The notes under the pieces are model-generated. The model ran no database searches. It had not been told where the DNA came from and saw only the letters and a program-made list of their open reading frames with translations. Made by a program: the position numbers and the translations under genes. From NCBI GenBank assembly GCA_947652605.1, contig OX393581.1, positions 25,352,788 through 25,416,787 on the forward strand: DNA of 64,000 bases, in the 5' to 3' direction. Positions 1 to 11,821 of this stretch are shown in pieces. Each line of letters begins with the position of its first letter. The stretch's first letter is position 1. This DNA comes from Elmis aenea (Eukaryota > Arthropoda > Insecta > Coleoptera > Elmidae).

Positions 1-962
1 ATTTTTGTGTTTATAATTGCTGTTGATTTTCCAGCAGATTCTTATTATAGTTCTTTTCTTGATTCAATTAGTTCCACCGGAAGAGTACAGAGTAGTAATA
101 TTGCTATTAAATATTAATATTTAAGAAAAAAAAGCTTGGGCGATTTAATTTTTAAACGTACCTAACATTTCTCAATAAGTTGTGTATTATGATGTCTACA
201 GATCCAAAACAAGTTTTGCAAAAATCAGAAATAACATTTATTATTCTTTCAACTTTGCAAAGAAATAGAAAGTAATCATACTTTTTTCCATTCTTTTCCA
301 TAACGATGTTCGTTAGATTTCCCTAAAAAATCCCTACTCATTTATTTGCACTTCAGAATAAACTACAAGTGACACATTTTTAATTGGAAAAACATTCACA
401 TAATTGGAAATGCCTCAGATGATGTGAAAATTACCATCATATAGCATTTAAAAAGCTTACAATGGAATCTAGAAAACGATTTTCTTGACTTGGACGTTAA
501 TATGAAGTGGATAAGACACCCTTTCAGTATCAACAAATCTTTGCCAAAGCGTCTGTCTCCAATAAAAGAAGAACTACTTTTACAACTAGCTTTTGATAGT
601 TTCGTAAGAAAGATAACATACAACGATAATACGTTATTATCATTTTGGCTACAAATACAGAACTAATTTTCGTAATTAACAGCTTAAGCTCAAACGTTCA
701 TTTTTCCATTTCCAAGTTCATATCTCTGCGAAGTTAAATTTTAGGCCTTAGAGCGATTAAGACTAAGAAGAGGAACCCAATTATAGATGCTGAACCGCAT
801 CTGAGATTGAAATTAAAAACTTTAGATCCAAATTTTGCTAAAATTATATCCACCATAAGCAATTTCACTTCTCTGTTTATTAATAAATTATTTAAATTAC
901 CTAAAAATTTTTAGTACAATTATAAATTTTGTTCTATCAAAAATAAATCATATTTTTTGTTT
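1..962. other. AT-rich stretch, no gene seen
   Basis: I see no supported gene, RNA or bounded repeat here. The only frame is a 75-codon minus-strand one at 396-623 with no recognisable motif, no splice context and composition like its surroundings. Confidence 0.6.
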
Positions 963-2133
963 ACATGTGCAGGATGGTCCAAATTCGATGGGATTACATG
1001 GGTATCTCGCTTAATAGTCAAGATAGAGAAACGGTTAAATTACCAAAAACTTGCATTTTTTTGAGACAAACTTAAAACCATTTTTTAAAATATTCTGTCA
1101 ATTTTGCTTGGAAAAAACTGTTTTGCCTATTTATGATGTCACATATCCGGTTATGTTTTAAATATCAAAAAAAAAAAATTATGAAGATTATTATTATCTA
1201 AATATTCTTATGTAAAATTCGATTATACTCAAAATAACATTACGCTCGACCTTAAAAAGTTATGACACAAATTTACCTTTTTTTAAACGGAAGCTATGGT
1301 TGGCTATCACCTATTCAAATTCCTTATATTTTTCTCATTCTAAATATATAAGCATCTTACAAAGGTCTTCAATTTTTTTTTTTTTAAGATAAACATTATT
1401 AGAACAAATAGTATTCTGTGAAAACAAAAACGAGGTGTAAAACTTTTCAAAACTCATGTGCTACAAGTTACAAAGGTCTTTTAATTTGTTATTAAGATAA
1501 ACATTTTAAAGATATGAACATAAGATGAACAACAATATACTACATAAGTGCCGATACTGACTATATTGTTGTTATCTTATGTTCAAGCAATAAATTAAAA
1601 AACCTTCGAACTTGTACCATATGAGTTTTAAAAGGTTTTTACACTTTGTTCTTTATTTGTTTTAACTACCCATTTGTTTTTTGATTTTCTTGAAAAAAAA
1701 CCTTTGTAACTTGCATGTTATTAAAAATAACTAAATCAACCTTCATATATTTAAAGTGAGACAAAAATGAAGAATTTAAATAGGTGAAAGCCAATTGTAG
1801 CTTTCAATTGTAAGTTTGTGTTGTCGCATGACTTTTTAACGACGGGCGTAAATTTTGTTATTTTAGTATAATCGAATTACACATAAGAATATCTAAAAAT
1901 AATCTTCACAACTTTTTTTGATATTTACAACAATAACGGAAATATGACACATTACAAATATGACAAAAAACAGTTTTTTTCCGTTAACTTAAAAACAGGA
2001 AATGATAGAATATATTTAAAACGGTACGAAGTTTGTTTCAAAAAGTAAACATTTTTGCTAATTTAAGCGCTTCTCTCTCTTGAATATTGAGCGAGATACT
2101 CGTGTAATCGAATTTGGACCACCCTGCACATGT
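963..2133. mobile_element. Foldback (snapback) DNA element, family A copy 1
   Basis: Both ends carry inverted copies of ACATGTGCAGGRTGGTCC, and the whole 1.17 kb folds back. The left-arm text around 980-1070 (ATGGGTATCTCGCTTAATAG, then AGAGAAACGGTTAAATTACC) returns in inverted form at about 2040-2110. There is no coding capacity, so it is non-autonomous. A shorter relative lies at 53155-53900. The end resembles the TACAGGGTG-type ends of the other foldbacks in this window. Which transposase moves it is not visible. Target duplication is unclear because the terminal ACATGTGCA is itself inverted. Confidence 0.8.
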
Positions 2134-2141
2134 CAATTCAC

Positions 2142-2732
2142 GGTGTCCGGAACATTCTACGCCCACAATTCTTCGCCCACAATTCTTCGCCCACAGTCCT
2201 TCGCCCACAATTCTTTGCCCACAATTCTTCGCCTACACAATTTTTCGCCGCCACAATTCTTCGCCGCCACAATTTTTCGCCGCTTACAAGCATATCTCAA
2301 ATTTTTTTTGTAAATGTGATTATTTTTATTTATAACGTAATTTTTACAGATTATTTTACATTAGGCTAGGTCAGGTCAGGTCAGGTCAGGTTAGGTTAGG
2401 TTAATTTAATTTTTATTTATACTATAATAACATAAACAAAGTTAAAAATCACAACATACGCTATTTATGTAGCATTTTTTAAAACATAATATTAAAAGAC
2501 GAAGTATTAATATACAAGAAACTTTAGGCTAATGGCTAATATAAAATAATCTCTAAAAATTACGTTATAAATAAAAACAATCACATTTACAAACAAAATT
2601 TGTGATATGCTTGTATGCGGCGAAAAATTGTGGCGGCGAAGAATTGTGGCGGCGAAGAATTGTGTAGGCGAAGAAATGTGGGCGAAGAATTGTGGAGGCG
2701 AAGAATTGTGGGCGAAGAATGTTCCTAGACCC
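2142..2732. mobile_element. Foldback element built of CCACAATTCTTCGCC repeats, 10-bp target duplication
   Basis: The ends are GGTGTCCGGAACATTC and, inverted, GAATGTTCCTAGACCC. The direct repeat GTCAATTCAC flanks the element at 2132-2141 and 2733-2742. The left arm (about 2155-2290) is a degenerate tandem array of CCACAATTCTTCGCC or CCGCCACAATTTTTCG, and the same array appears inverted at about 2615-2720. The middle holds a short TCAGG/TTAGG tract. A 9-10 bp duplication would suit Mutator-like or classical foldback elements; that assignment is inference. Overlapping frames reading FAHNSSPT are translations of the tandem repeat, not genes. The element abuts the preceding foldback. Confidence 0.8.
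2361..2402. repeat. TCAGG/TTAGG pentamer tract
   Basis: Four units of TCAGG are followed directly by TTAGG units inside the loop of the surrounding foldback element. TTAGG is the usual insect telomere repeat and TCAGG is the beetle variant. The tract is short and inside a transposon, so it is not a telomere. Confidence 0.85.
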
Positions 2733-2903
2733 GTCAATTCACATACATTAAACAGACATTTACAATGACATACACTTTTTTAAGCTTTTTTATTTATTTA
2801 TTGTTACTATTATTATTTTAATTCGGGGGTACTTGGTAGTAATGAATATTTTAGAAGGGGTACTCGGATATCTGAAGCTTGAGAAACACTGCTCTCTCTA
2901 GAA

Positions 2904-3563
2904 CAGGGATGGCAAATAGGTGGCACGCGTGCCAAACTTGGCACGCGAGAGATTTTCGACGGCACCCTAAAGAATTCTATGAATAAATTTGTTTTTAAAA
3001 TTTTAAACTTTTTCGAAAAGTTTTATTTATTTTTAATTAGTATGCTAATTGTCTACAACTACATGTTATTTAAATATCAAAAACCTAAAAATACCAGAAA
3101 ATAACAACTCTTCTTATATCGATACAATAATTTGTTCATTACTATACATATAAAATACCAACTGTAGCGATGCACGGAACAATTTGATTGCATATGTATT
3201 TGGTGACACATAAAATCATGACGTTGGCAGTACTGAACGAAATAACTGTGGTTGTTTCTGGTAGGTAGGTAGGTAGGGTAGGGTAGGGTAGGGTAGGGTA
3301 GGGTAGGGTAGGGTAGGGTAGGTTAGGTTAGGCTAGGCTAGGTTAGGTTAGGATAGGTTAGGTTAGGTTAGGTTAGGTTAGGTTAGGTTAGGTTAGGTTA
3401 GGTTAAGTTAAGTTAAGTTAAGTTAAGTTAGTTTAGGTTAGGTTAGTTTAGTTTATGTTAGGTTAGTTTAGGTTAGGTTAGGTTAGGTACTGGCACGGGG
3501 AATTTTTTTTATTAAATTTTATCTTATTTTGGCACACTGATCAAATCCTATTTGCCATCCCTG
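2904..3563. mobile_element. Non-autonomous hAT element, perfect 8-bp target duplication
   Basis: Perfect 17-bp terminal inverted repeats, CAGGGATGGCAAATAGG at the left and its complement at the right, are flanked by identical CTCTAGAA at 2896-2903 and 3564-3571. An 8-bp duplication and a CAGGG start are hallmarks of hAT elements. The 660-bp body has no transposase; its right half is a pentamer satellite. The ends and duplication are intact, so this is a fairly recent insertion. Confidence 0.93.
3261..3488 (+). repeat. Interstitial pentamer satellite (GTAGG, TAGGG, TTAGG, TTAAG)
   Basis: About 230 bp of pentamer repeats move in blocks: GTAGG, then about eight TAGGG, then many TTAGG, then TTAAG, then mixed TTAGG/TTTAGG. 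The block order suggests successive slippage expansion of variant units. It lies wholly within the hAT element at 2904-3563. Confidence 0.92.
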
Positions 3564-3728
3564 CTCTAGAAGATGCTCATGGTGCGTGTTGCTTAGTACG
3601 GTCCTGTTTAAGAAGTTAACAGTTGCAAATAAATAAACATGTGCATTGTGCATGTTGCATAGTGGTAGTTCTGTGGGGGTGGGGTAATCTGCAATAAAAC
3701 TAATATGACTGTGATTTAGTGTGCGACC

Positions 3729-3866
3729 ATGCGATTATCGTTCACACGCCTCCAACGCTCGCGGCGCCGCGGACCGCTTAAAACAAACATCAGTGTTATT
3801 TCTTGTTATTTTAATATCTTGTTCCTCATTGCCGCTGGTCACCCTTTCGCATTACCCGATGAATAA
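3729..3866 (+). CDS. Small ORF (45 aa) with possible signal peptide; weak candidate
   Basis: The ATG has A at -3. It opens a 45-codon frame that begins MRLSFTRL, runs through an Arg-rich stretch encoded by unusually GC-rich DNA (CGCTCGCGGCGCCGCGG), and ends with a hydrophobic segment around NILFLIAAGHPFALPDE. The shape resembles a short secreted peptide or first exon. I recognise no family. No convincing splice donor follows before the stop. GC-rich DNA is rare in this window, which is the main reason to list it. Chance is a real alternative. Confidence 0.2.
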   Translation: MRLSFTRLQRSRRRGPLKTNISVISCYFNILFLIAAGHPFALPDE

Positions 3867-6089
3867 TGTGCCTTTTATCTCCACATTGGTCGGTTTGCAT
3901 TTCATTTAATGTGAGGTTTCAATTTCGTCCTTTTCTAAGCTTGCAACAACCCACCACGACCGAGAAAGAAGTACAATGTATTATTAATTTACGGATTAAG
4001 GGCATTAAAGAGAGTAAAAAATTCGAGTTGTGTTTTGGATGAGCTTGTGTGATTAAGAAATTAAATATTTTAATTTATAGCTATGATTATTTTATTCTTG
4101 ACAGCATAGTTTATACCGCTGTAATGAGTTTTATTTCCAAATTATTGCGTCTTAAAAAGTTGCGGTTTGTAAATCATAATTATTTCTTGTTACTTGTAAT
4201 AGCAACTAAATTTCTGTCGTTAAATACCGAATATTTAATTAAAGTACCGACTAAAAAATAACTTCTCTCATTAAAAGGTAATATAGACCGCTTTCTCAAG
4301 CCAAATACAGAAACATCTGCTTTACTCTTGGGGTATTTATTTACATCGGAATCTCTGCATACATCTGGCAAACGATTTTGGCAAAACTACGGAAATAAAA
4401 AAGTATACATTACAAAACTATTCATTCACAACTACTTGCAGATTTCTATCAGCTGCCGTATAATAGCGCATGCTTCCAACCCACACCAAAATTCTAGCTT
4501 TATAATAAAGGATTAAAGAGCACATTCGACAAAAAAAGCTCAAAATAACAATAATTTTAGAGCGAGACGCGCATACATTAAAAACAAAACGTTTTTAAAC
4601 TTCAGTTGTAAAAATTATTGCACCACTTTTGCAATTAAACTTGTCATTTGCTGTAAAACGTTTTTAATTAAAAATTTATTATTATGGTTTCTCACATCTG
4701 TTGGTTAATTACATAGACTGTGTTTATTTAAAAAAAATTAAATAAATGTATGGACTGTAAAAAAATTAAGGAGTATTTGAAAAAAACTCACTAATCAAAT
4801 TTGCCGAATAATAAAACGATTAAACTTAACTGCGTTTAATTATATTAAATTTTTGACGCCTTATAACGCCACATTAAAGCAATATAGCGAGTGTCTCTGT
4901 TATAAATATGCCCTGTAACTTTTTTATTGTAAAAGAAAAACTTAGATATCTAAACAAAATATTCAAAGGGTCATTAGCCCTTTTTAACAAGTTATTGGAT
5001 GTTTTATATCTAATTGTTTTTGAGATATTTTGTTTCGTTTTCAATTTTTGGTTTGTTTTTAAATGGCACCCTATGGTTCAAATACACCATTAAAAATCTC
5101 AACAACACAATATGTAATTTAACTTTCTCTTACTGAATCGTTTTGTGTAAAAAGACAATTTTAATTTGTTATTGTTCATTATTGTACATACATTTTGATC
5201 ATATACTTCTTATTGAAGACTCTAATTACTTTTTACTAACTTCTGCTATCTCATGATTTTTTAATTAGCCCTTTGACTAAACTTATGTTGAATTTTTTAT
5301 ATATAATGCCTCCTTACAATGTATTTTTTAGTTTGCTTCTGAGAAAGTTTCTTAAATATTTGTAGGGCATAGGGAGAACGTAAAGCAATACACTCTTCAT
5401 ATTTTTATTCTTCGCTGATGTATAATAGGTCTACAATTCTTCCTTGTTTCGGGGAAAAATAAAAAAAATTAAATTCCACATTTTCTTACATTGAAACAGA
5501 TTTTTGTAGTCGTTTTTAACAGCTCAACTTTTATGGACTAATTTATAGTGATATATCTGTCCGATATGTATTAATATTTTGACTTTAATAATAATAGTTG
5601 AACAAGACATCAGCCTATAATGAAGCTAACATTAACTTTTTTTTCTAAATTGGAATTACATCTAAAAACAACAGTTTATATGTAAAATCTAATAACCAGT
5701 TCCTCTGAATATTATGTGAGAAGCACCATCGCTTTTTCTCTGAAAAAAAATAAGTTAAAGGACTGGAAGCTACTTACTTAGTAGGACATCCTGTGTAAGT
5801 ATAATATATTAGGTCTCTTGTAGTTTGTTGCTGATATGAGTCAGATTTTCAGGTTGTGAAAGGAAAATTTGCAGGTACCCTAACTTAAAATATTAATTTC
5901 TTTATCTTCAATCGCCAAACTGAAAGCAAAAGTGAATAAGTTTGCATCTGCTTGAACCCTTTGGTACCTGACCGCAACATCTGTATTTTTGCTAGAAATA
6001 TAGTATTGCTTTCAATTTTGCCACTCAATCCTTTATTTACACCCACGCACGCAGCTTGCTCTGCATCTGTCCGTTGTTTACCCTTGCTT
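3867..6089. other. Intergenic or intronic AT-rich DNA
   Basis: Nothing bounded is visible. Short frames at 4049-4261, 4180-4371, 4328-4516 and 4908-5093 are low-complexity, strand-ambiguous and unlike any family I know. Confidence 0.55.
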
Positions 6090-6521
6090 ATGTTACTTCA
6101 GTCCCTTCGTCTGATAAGATGCGTGGGTGGTTACAGTATCGCATTTGAATCTTTGTATAGTCACAAAGATATATTTTATACGCTGTTTGCAAGCTGCACT
6201 GACGATAAACAAGTCATTGATGAATACTGTGATGCTCCCATATTGACAAATATAGATACGTGTGATATTTTGTTACACTTTTTCGGGGACAATCGCTTTT
6301 GTGTAACTTTTTTTAACAGCCCACCAATGCCTAATGCACTTACAAACAATCTCAACATAGTTCTAGAGTGCAGTTGCACAAAAAAAATGGCACTCTACAT
6401 TTTAGGGTTTCTCATTTTGGACATTTTGCTTATTCCAGGATTCCGGGACGAAAGCGGACTTCTTTCTTTTCGGGATTTTCCGGCATCCCGGAACGTAATG
6501 AATTGTGTCGCTATTTTGTAA
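6090..6521 (+). CDS. 143-codon ORF of unknown nature; weak candidate
   Basis: This belongs to the longest open stretch in the window. The frame is open from about 5952, and the first in-frame ATG is at 6090. The product is Cys-rich in the middle and ends in a hydrophobic stretch (ALYILGFLILDILL). No domain is recognised. The 3' part runs into the GGGA-rich end of a decayed hAT element at about 6433, so at least the C-terminus is transposon sequence. Length alone is the only support. Confidence 0.15.
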   Translation: MLLQSLRLIRCVGGYSIAFESLYSHKDIFYTLFASCTDDKQVIDEYCDAPILTNIDTCDILLHFFGDNRFCVTFFNSPPMPNALTNNLNIVLECSCTKKMALYILGFLILDILLIPGFRDESGLLSFRDFPASRNVMNCVAIL

Positions 6522-7192
6522 TAAATAACCCATTTAAAGAAGGAAGCGGTGTATTACTTAATAACAACTCCAAGTCGTATTATATGATACCTACATTTTG
6601 CTCTATAATTTTTATACAAGTATATAATCAAATAATATTAGTAAGAGAATTATTCATTAGTGAAATATAACCTTTCTGTTGGAATTTTATTTTATAAACA
6701 CAATAACTTATATTTAACAATAATTTTTTTAATATGATTTAAAGAATCAAAGGTGATTTTGCTTGGATCACTTAATCTTGTTCTGATGTTATTACCAGAA
6801 AGCCCTGCTGCATAAAATGCTCTGTTAGACTCGAAGCGTCTAACAGCAAAGAGACATCGTTTTTACCACCAAAATTTCATTTTTACACTATTTTGCTTCA
6901 CATTACCAGAATACGTAAAAGTATTTTGATTATACAAACAGCATACTACGAGTGTAGATAATTTGTTATTATAAAGCAGAAAAACCACATTGAATAAGGA
7001 ATAGAGTTTTTTTTATAATCTATTGTTAGTAAAGAACTAAAGATATTCCTAACAAGTTCTGATTAGGTATGATGATATTACAAAGATCTTAACACAAAAA
7101 AACAACGGAAATAAAATGTTCAACTATCCCAGGATTTCCCGGGAAATATAAACTAAATGAAAATGGACCGGCACCCCATAATTCCGGGACAG
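6433..7192. mobile_element. Decayed hAT element with CCGGGA-rich ends
   Basis: The left part (6433-6500) and right part (7125-7192) both carry repeated, oppositely oriented CCGGGA/TCCCGG motifs, such as TTCCAGGATTCCGGGA at the left and ATTCCGGGACAG at the right. A hAT transposase C-terminal remnant lies between them on the minus strand. Exact ends and target duplication cannot be defined, so the boundaries are approximate. Confidence 0.5.
6740..6850 (-). pseudogene. hAT transposase C-terminal dimerisation domain, remnant
   Basis: On the minus strand, one frame reads NRAFYAAGLSGNNIRTRLS followed by DPSKITFDSL. This matches the hAT dimerisation signature (S-E-R-x-F-S-x-A-G, then R-x-R-L followed by a conserved Leu-rich tail). 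The Glu of the SER motif and the flanking frame are lost: the region just before it continues only after a frame change. About 35 codons remain of the roughly 600 in a full transposase, so it is inactive. Confidence 0.6.
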
Positions 7193-7477
7193 AAAACTGT
7201 TATAGAACCGGATATATTCTTAGTACTGTTTAAGTACTATTGTTTAATTTTTAAAGTATTTCAAAACATTTACTACCCCAAGCAAAGTTTCTGAGTATTA
7301 GGTAGGTACTGCAATTTTTAACGTTTTTTGTTTGTCGCATTAGCATTATACTAGACAAAACGCTTTGTTAAAATTGTCCATTAATTTTTACACACCCTAT
7401 TTATCAGTTTATCACATCAAATATAAGCATTAATTAAGCGCAAAAGGTTGCCTTACTGATTCGTGAAAGGTATACTA

Positions 7478-7790
7478 TACAGGGTGTTTCACTTTGCGAT
7501 GTGACACTTTCGCTATCTCCGTAAATAATGAAAATACCAGGTTGTTTAACTGGGACAAGAGTTAGCTATTTAGGAGTGTATTTTTTAAACAAGATCTTGT
7601 TTTGTTTAAGAATTCCATCGAAAAAAACCAAATCGACAAAAAACTTTAAACTCGAATATCTCAGCTATAGTTGTTAGGTAATACACAAAAATGCTAAAAA
7701 AAAAATTGCTAGATTTTGTTTACCATAAAATGGTGATAGTGAATTTGTGTATTACTGTGCAAATTATTTAATTAAACTTCCCTTTTTTGT
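7478..7790. mobile_element. One end of a TACAGGGTGT-type snapback element
   Basis: TACAGGGTGTTTCACTTTGC at 7478 matches the outer end of the foldbacks in this window. Inside it, TAATACACAAA at about 7679 pairs with TTTGTGTATTA at about 7745. No matching right terminus was found, so it appears truncated. Confidence 0.5.
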
Positions 7791-7964
7791 AATAGCAGTT
7801 TTAGTAGGTAGGTGATGACAAGACAAGATTCAAAGATTGTTTTTTATCTTTACAATGATATAATATTTTGTTTGTTTATTAACAAAACATAAGCGCAATA
7901 ACTTAAAAATTGCGATGTCTAACATAAAAATCAACGTCGCCATGGAAAAACAATAACCGATTTT

Positions 7965-8361
7965 TTTTTTCTACGACCACTAATGTAAATGACTCTTACC
8001 GTACAGCCTGCATGCATAGTAAGTGGGTCCTTACGCACGGTAAGCAAAATGCACAGTTTTTTAAACAAATGATCAAAGTAGCCTTACGTCAAACACTGCC
8101 TGCATGCCTAGTAAGTGAGTTATAGCGCACGGTAAGCAAAACGCACACTTGTCTAGAAATGTCAAAGTAGGCTTACGTCAAAATTGGCAAGACAACGTAA
8201 TTACATGTGTATATTAGCCAAAAAGCCGTTAAAACCGTAGGTGTTATGTGATCGTAGAAAAAGTATTCTACATAACACGAGTTGTAAGGCAATTACGCAC
8301 TACTCGTGGAACTTTTCCACTCGTGCGTAATATGCTTCTTACAACTCTTGTTATGTAATAT
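7965..8361. mobile_element. Cruciform-bearing element, copy 1 (TIR module plus hairpin)
   Basis: The element has two parts. First is a ~300-bp module bounded by CTACGACCAC (7971) and its inverse GTGATCGTAG (8248-8257); it contains a tandem duplication of ~88 bp (TGCATGCATAGTAAG near 8010, TGCATGCCTAGTAAG near 8098). Second is a ~100-bp hairpin, ACACGAGTTGTAAG ... CTTACAACTCTTGTTATGT, with an inner stem around ACGCACTACTCGTGG / CCACTCGTGCGT. Related copies lie at 35427-35715 and 58341-58728, both in opposite orientation. No protein is encoded. Confidence 0.7.
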
Positions 8362-9671
8362 ACTATTATGTTTCAAAGATCTCTAGTTTGGTATATAACA
8401 TGCTATAAACATTGTAGACGTAAAATAATGAAGTGCTGCACAAATTGTCCTTTAAACTAGGACTTTCAATGGTTGATTAAGCCTTTACCAGCATTTTCTA
8501 AAAAGATTTCTTTCTAACAAATTTATTCAAGAACAAAATTCATTAAAATTTTCCACCAATTCATATACACCCTTTAAGATAACTGAATTATTTTTAATTG
8601 TTTAAAACGCTTTAGTAAATGACGGGCAATCTAAAATTGATTTTTTTTTACATTTCATGTGTATCAGTTATCAGACAAAATTTTTATATGAAGTGCTATT
8701 AAACATAATGCGATTTAAGACGAAATACTGTGGCAGTCTTAAATTGAATTATAAAACCAGTTCGTTGGGTTAATTGGCGAAAGTTAATGGTAAATTATTA
8801 AGAAAATTATTTAAAATAATAATTCATTACCAATTATGTATACATAAGCTAATAAAATACATTATTGTAACATTCATTGCTTGATGTTTTGAATTATATA
8901 GGGAGACAAATAAGTGTATAACGACATTTTGTCATCACTGTTTTAAAATTGATGAAGTAACCACTTAATAATAATTTTTTCTTGAATGGACTGTTTAAAA
9001 ATGCTTCATACACTTTTTACACTTTATTTAAATTTAATACAGACACATTTAAATCGTTGTGCAAGTGTTTGAACTTAGTCATTGTGTTTTTAACATCAGT
9101 AGACCCTCTGCTGTTAATTTAATTTCGTAACTTAACACCGAATACCTACAGTGTTAGCAAAAACAAGATCAACATGGCAATAGTCCACAAGTGCGAAATG
9201 CATATGTTAGCAAGTGTAAAAACATTGGTAAACTCTACGATCAAGTCCACTAATATAATGCCTTTCCTTGTAAGGTTGCTTATTTTGTTAAGGGCCCCCG
9301 CTGAGAAGGCCGTCCATCGTAATGCTTACATTTCACAGAAATAGGGTATCAGTATCGAAAAACATCTTAACACTATACCTACAGGGCGTTGATCTAAAAC
9401 CATACTGATGAAGTTGAATGGAATTTTTTAATATTAATATAACGTGTTTGAATTTGTCTCAAAAATATAAGCATCCTCTCTATTGATACAACATTGTCTG
9501 TGTTTGAACATTTCTATTGGTTATTTAAAAGTTCTTTTTATAATTAAATTTTAATTTATTTAAAATTTATTAAAAGATTTGTGTGGCGAGAACTAATTTA
9601 TTTGTTTGATATAATTTGTTGTATAAGTAAAGTGCATGTATTTACTATGCTTAAGAGTTTACTGCAACTTA
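8362..9671. other. AT-rich DNA, no feature supported
   Basis: No reading frame, bounded repeat or RNA-like structure could be supported on either strand. Confidence 0.6.
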
Positions 9672-10491
9672 TACAGGGCTTTTGAAATTCGAGTTTAAGT
9701 AAGCATAGTATAGATTTAAAATTTGCAAAGTTGCTAAATTCGATGCTCATTAATAATCCGAAGAAAAATTAGAAATATCTCAAACGCTATTCGAGAAAAT
9801 TAGGAAAATATGGGAAATACAATTTTTAAAAATCGCCTATAACTCCTTTGGATTTGCGAAAGCAACTTTTTAAGCCGAACCGGATGGTGACCACAAACTT
9901 TTTCTAAGTCGATTCGTTTTTGTTTTATGACAACAAACTTTATTATTTCTCATGGGCGCAATTTTTGCCATTTACATAATCAAATACAATTTGTTTTTCT
10001 GAATTCTTTGATGTATCACACATGACATTTTACTTCTACATTCATTAACAAATTTGGAAAATTGCCTTATGGACAACCACTATAAATCAGGTAGGCCGTT
10101 TGTTTTATTTTAGGTCGATACGGTGACAAAAATTAACAAACTAAAAATTTTTAAGCCTATTACTTGTCATAATAATAAATTCGTATAAATGAACCTATAC
10201 AACGAAGAAAAACGCTGTATGCTACGAATTTTCTATTCCTTGAATAAGAATTCTACTTGTTTAGTACAAAATTATCCGAAAAGATGACTATTTTCTACGT
10301 TAAGCGATTTTCAAAAATCGGATTTTCCAGTTTTTCCTAATTTTCTCGGATACAGTTTAAGATATTTCCAATTTATCTTGGGATCATTCATAAGCACCGA
10401 ATGTAGAAACTTTACCAAATTTAAACCTATACTCTAGCTATAATAATAAGCGAAATCCCCATGCCTCAATTCGAATTTCAAACACCCTGTA
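9672..10491. mobile_element. Snapback element, TACAGGG ends
   Basis: It starts TACAGGGCTTTTGAAATTCG and ends with the inverse CGAATTTCAAACACCCTGTA. The arms pair for most of their length: TTAGAAATATCTCAAACG at about 9768 pairs with TTTAAGATATTTCCAATTTA at about 10355. TA is present on each side of CAGGG...CCCTG, consistent with a TA target. A relative of its inner arm recurs at 63475-63540. Non-coding. Confidence 0.82.
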
Positions 10492-11821
10492 TAGGCGTAT
10501 TTAAAACGACAATTAATTTTGTAAATTCCAATACATCAGCAAGAGATGTTGTATCTAACACCGTTGATTTTTGACTTAAACTTTTTTACTTTAAATTCGA
10601 ATGTAAAAACTCCTGTTGAACGAAAGTAAAAGTAAATTGCAGGTCTGTGTCATAAACCATCCGAAATAATTCCCATCAGTGTTGAACCAGCAGCGAGCAA
10701 CTCTAATTTTAAATAACACTAGTATAATCAAGCTGTCTAATTTTATGTTAGTTAACTCGGTCTTGTTAGTACGTTAAAATAAATAACACCCTGACAAAAT
10801 TTCAACATAATGAAAAAAACTCCGCGTTCCTTCGACTTTTTAAAAGGGTGCCAATTAGAAGTTCATTTACGGCACAGTAGAAGTGTAATTATATCAATTG
10901 CTTGGAATAACACCACATTCATTTTTTGACAGTGTTGGTATGTATTGGTTAATTCAGTCGACGGGGTACGACCCCTGAAGATATCTTAACATTAAACTGT
11001 AGTCCCTGAAATCAGGCCGAGTATTCTTTGGTCCATTTCCAATGTCTTCGAAACGGCGTTTTCCTTGTGGGGTGCCTTTTGTTGTTCTCTTGATGTATAA
11101 CTTAATTTACTTTGATGAGAAACTTTGTTACTTCTGTGCTAAACAAGTGTTACTCCATTATTTTAAAGCTCAGCGTTGTTATTAACAGTTCGCTACTGGC
11201 TAAAGCAAAATTCCTTAAAACTCCTTTTATAATAACTGGTTCGTGTCGGTACGATTTGAATTAATAATAATCTGCTTCGATATTAATGATGCAGCTTGCT
11301 GTATTCAACATTGTTCCAATTAAATTGGAAATCACACGATGAACTTAACTATTTACAGCAAAATAAGACAGTTTTTTTTAAACCTTGTATTAGTTTAAGT
11401 TTTCAGGCGGATTTAAATTATTTAATATATATTATTATTATTATTATTTTAAGCAAAGTTATTACAACAGATTTCAGGAATCTGCCGCAGTATTCATGGT
11501 AATTGTAAAAACTTGCAACGATTCGTTTTTTTTTAATGCTAATTTGTAACGAAAACTTTATTTAAAAGCTTCTTCCCAAAGGAGACAATTGAATACAACA
11601 AACTTCTTGCAAATACATCAATCCTTTGTGAAGATACAAATTTCAATACAAACATTTGTTGTGCTAATAAAATTATGAAATAAACTATGTTGTTTGAAGA
11701 AAACTAATTAGTTTTTTAAGTTTTGTGGTAGATTAATTTTTTGGTGTTTAAAATTGTAGGTGGAATTTATGCCAAGAAATAAACAATGGTATTACTGAAA
11801 AAAAAATTTGCTAATTTGATA
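10492..11821. other. AT-rich DNA, no feature supported
   Basis: The only longish frame (11296-11502) is low-complexity with an ATT run. Nothing else is supported. Confidence 0.6.

Noticed and set aside
2080..2737. Overlapping frames reading FAHNSSPT-like repeats
   Set aside because: They are three-frame translations of a tandem repeat, open in several frames and on both strands, which is expected for a 15-bp unit lacking stops.
3261..3488. A true telomere or chromosome end
   Set aside because: The pentamer block is interior to a hAT element with intact ends and target duplication, and unique DNA continues on both sides.
3721..3909. 62-codon frame beginning at a GTG
   Set aside because: GTG is not a eukaryotic start. 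The overlapping ATG frame at 3729 is the only one worth listing, and weakly.
8264..8361. microRNA precursor
   Set aside because: The hairpin is part of a transposon-like element present three times, with non-conserved inner stems; a conserved mature strand would be expected for a miRNA.
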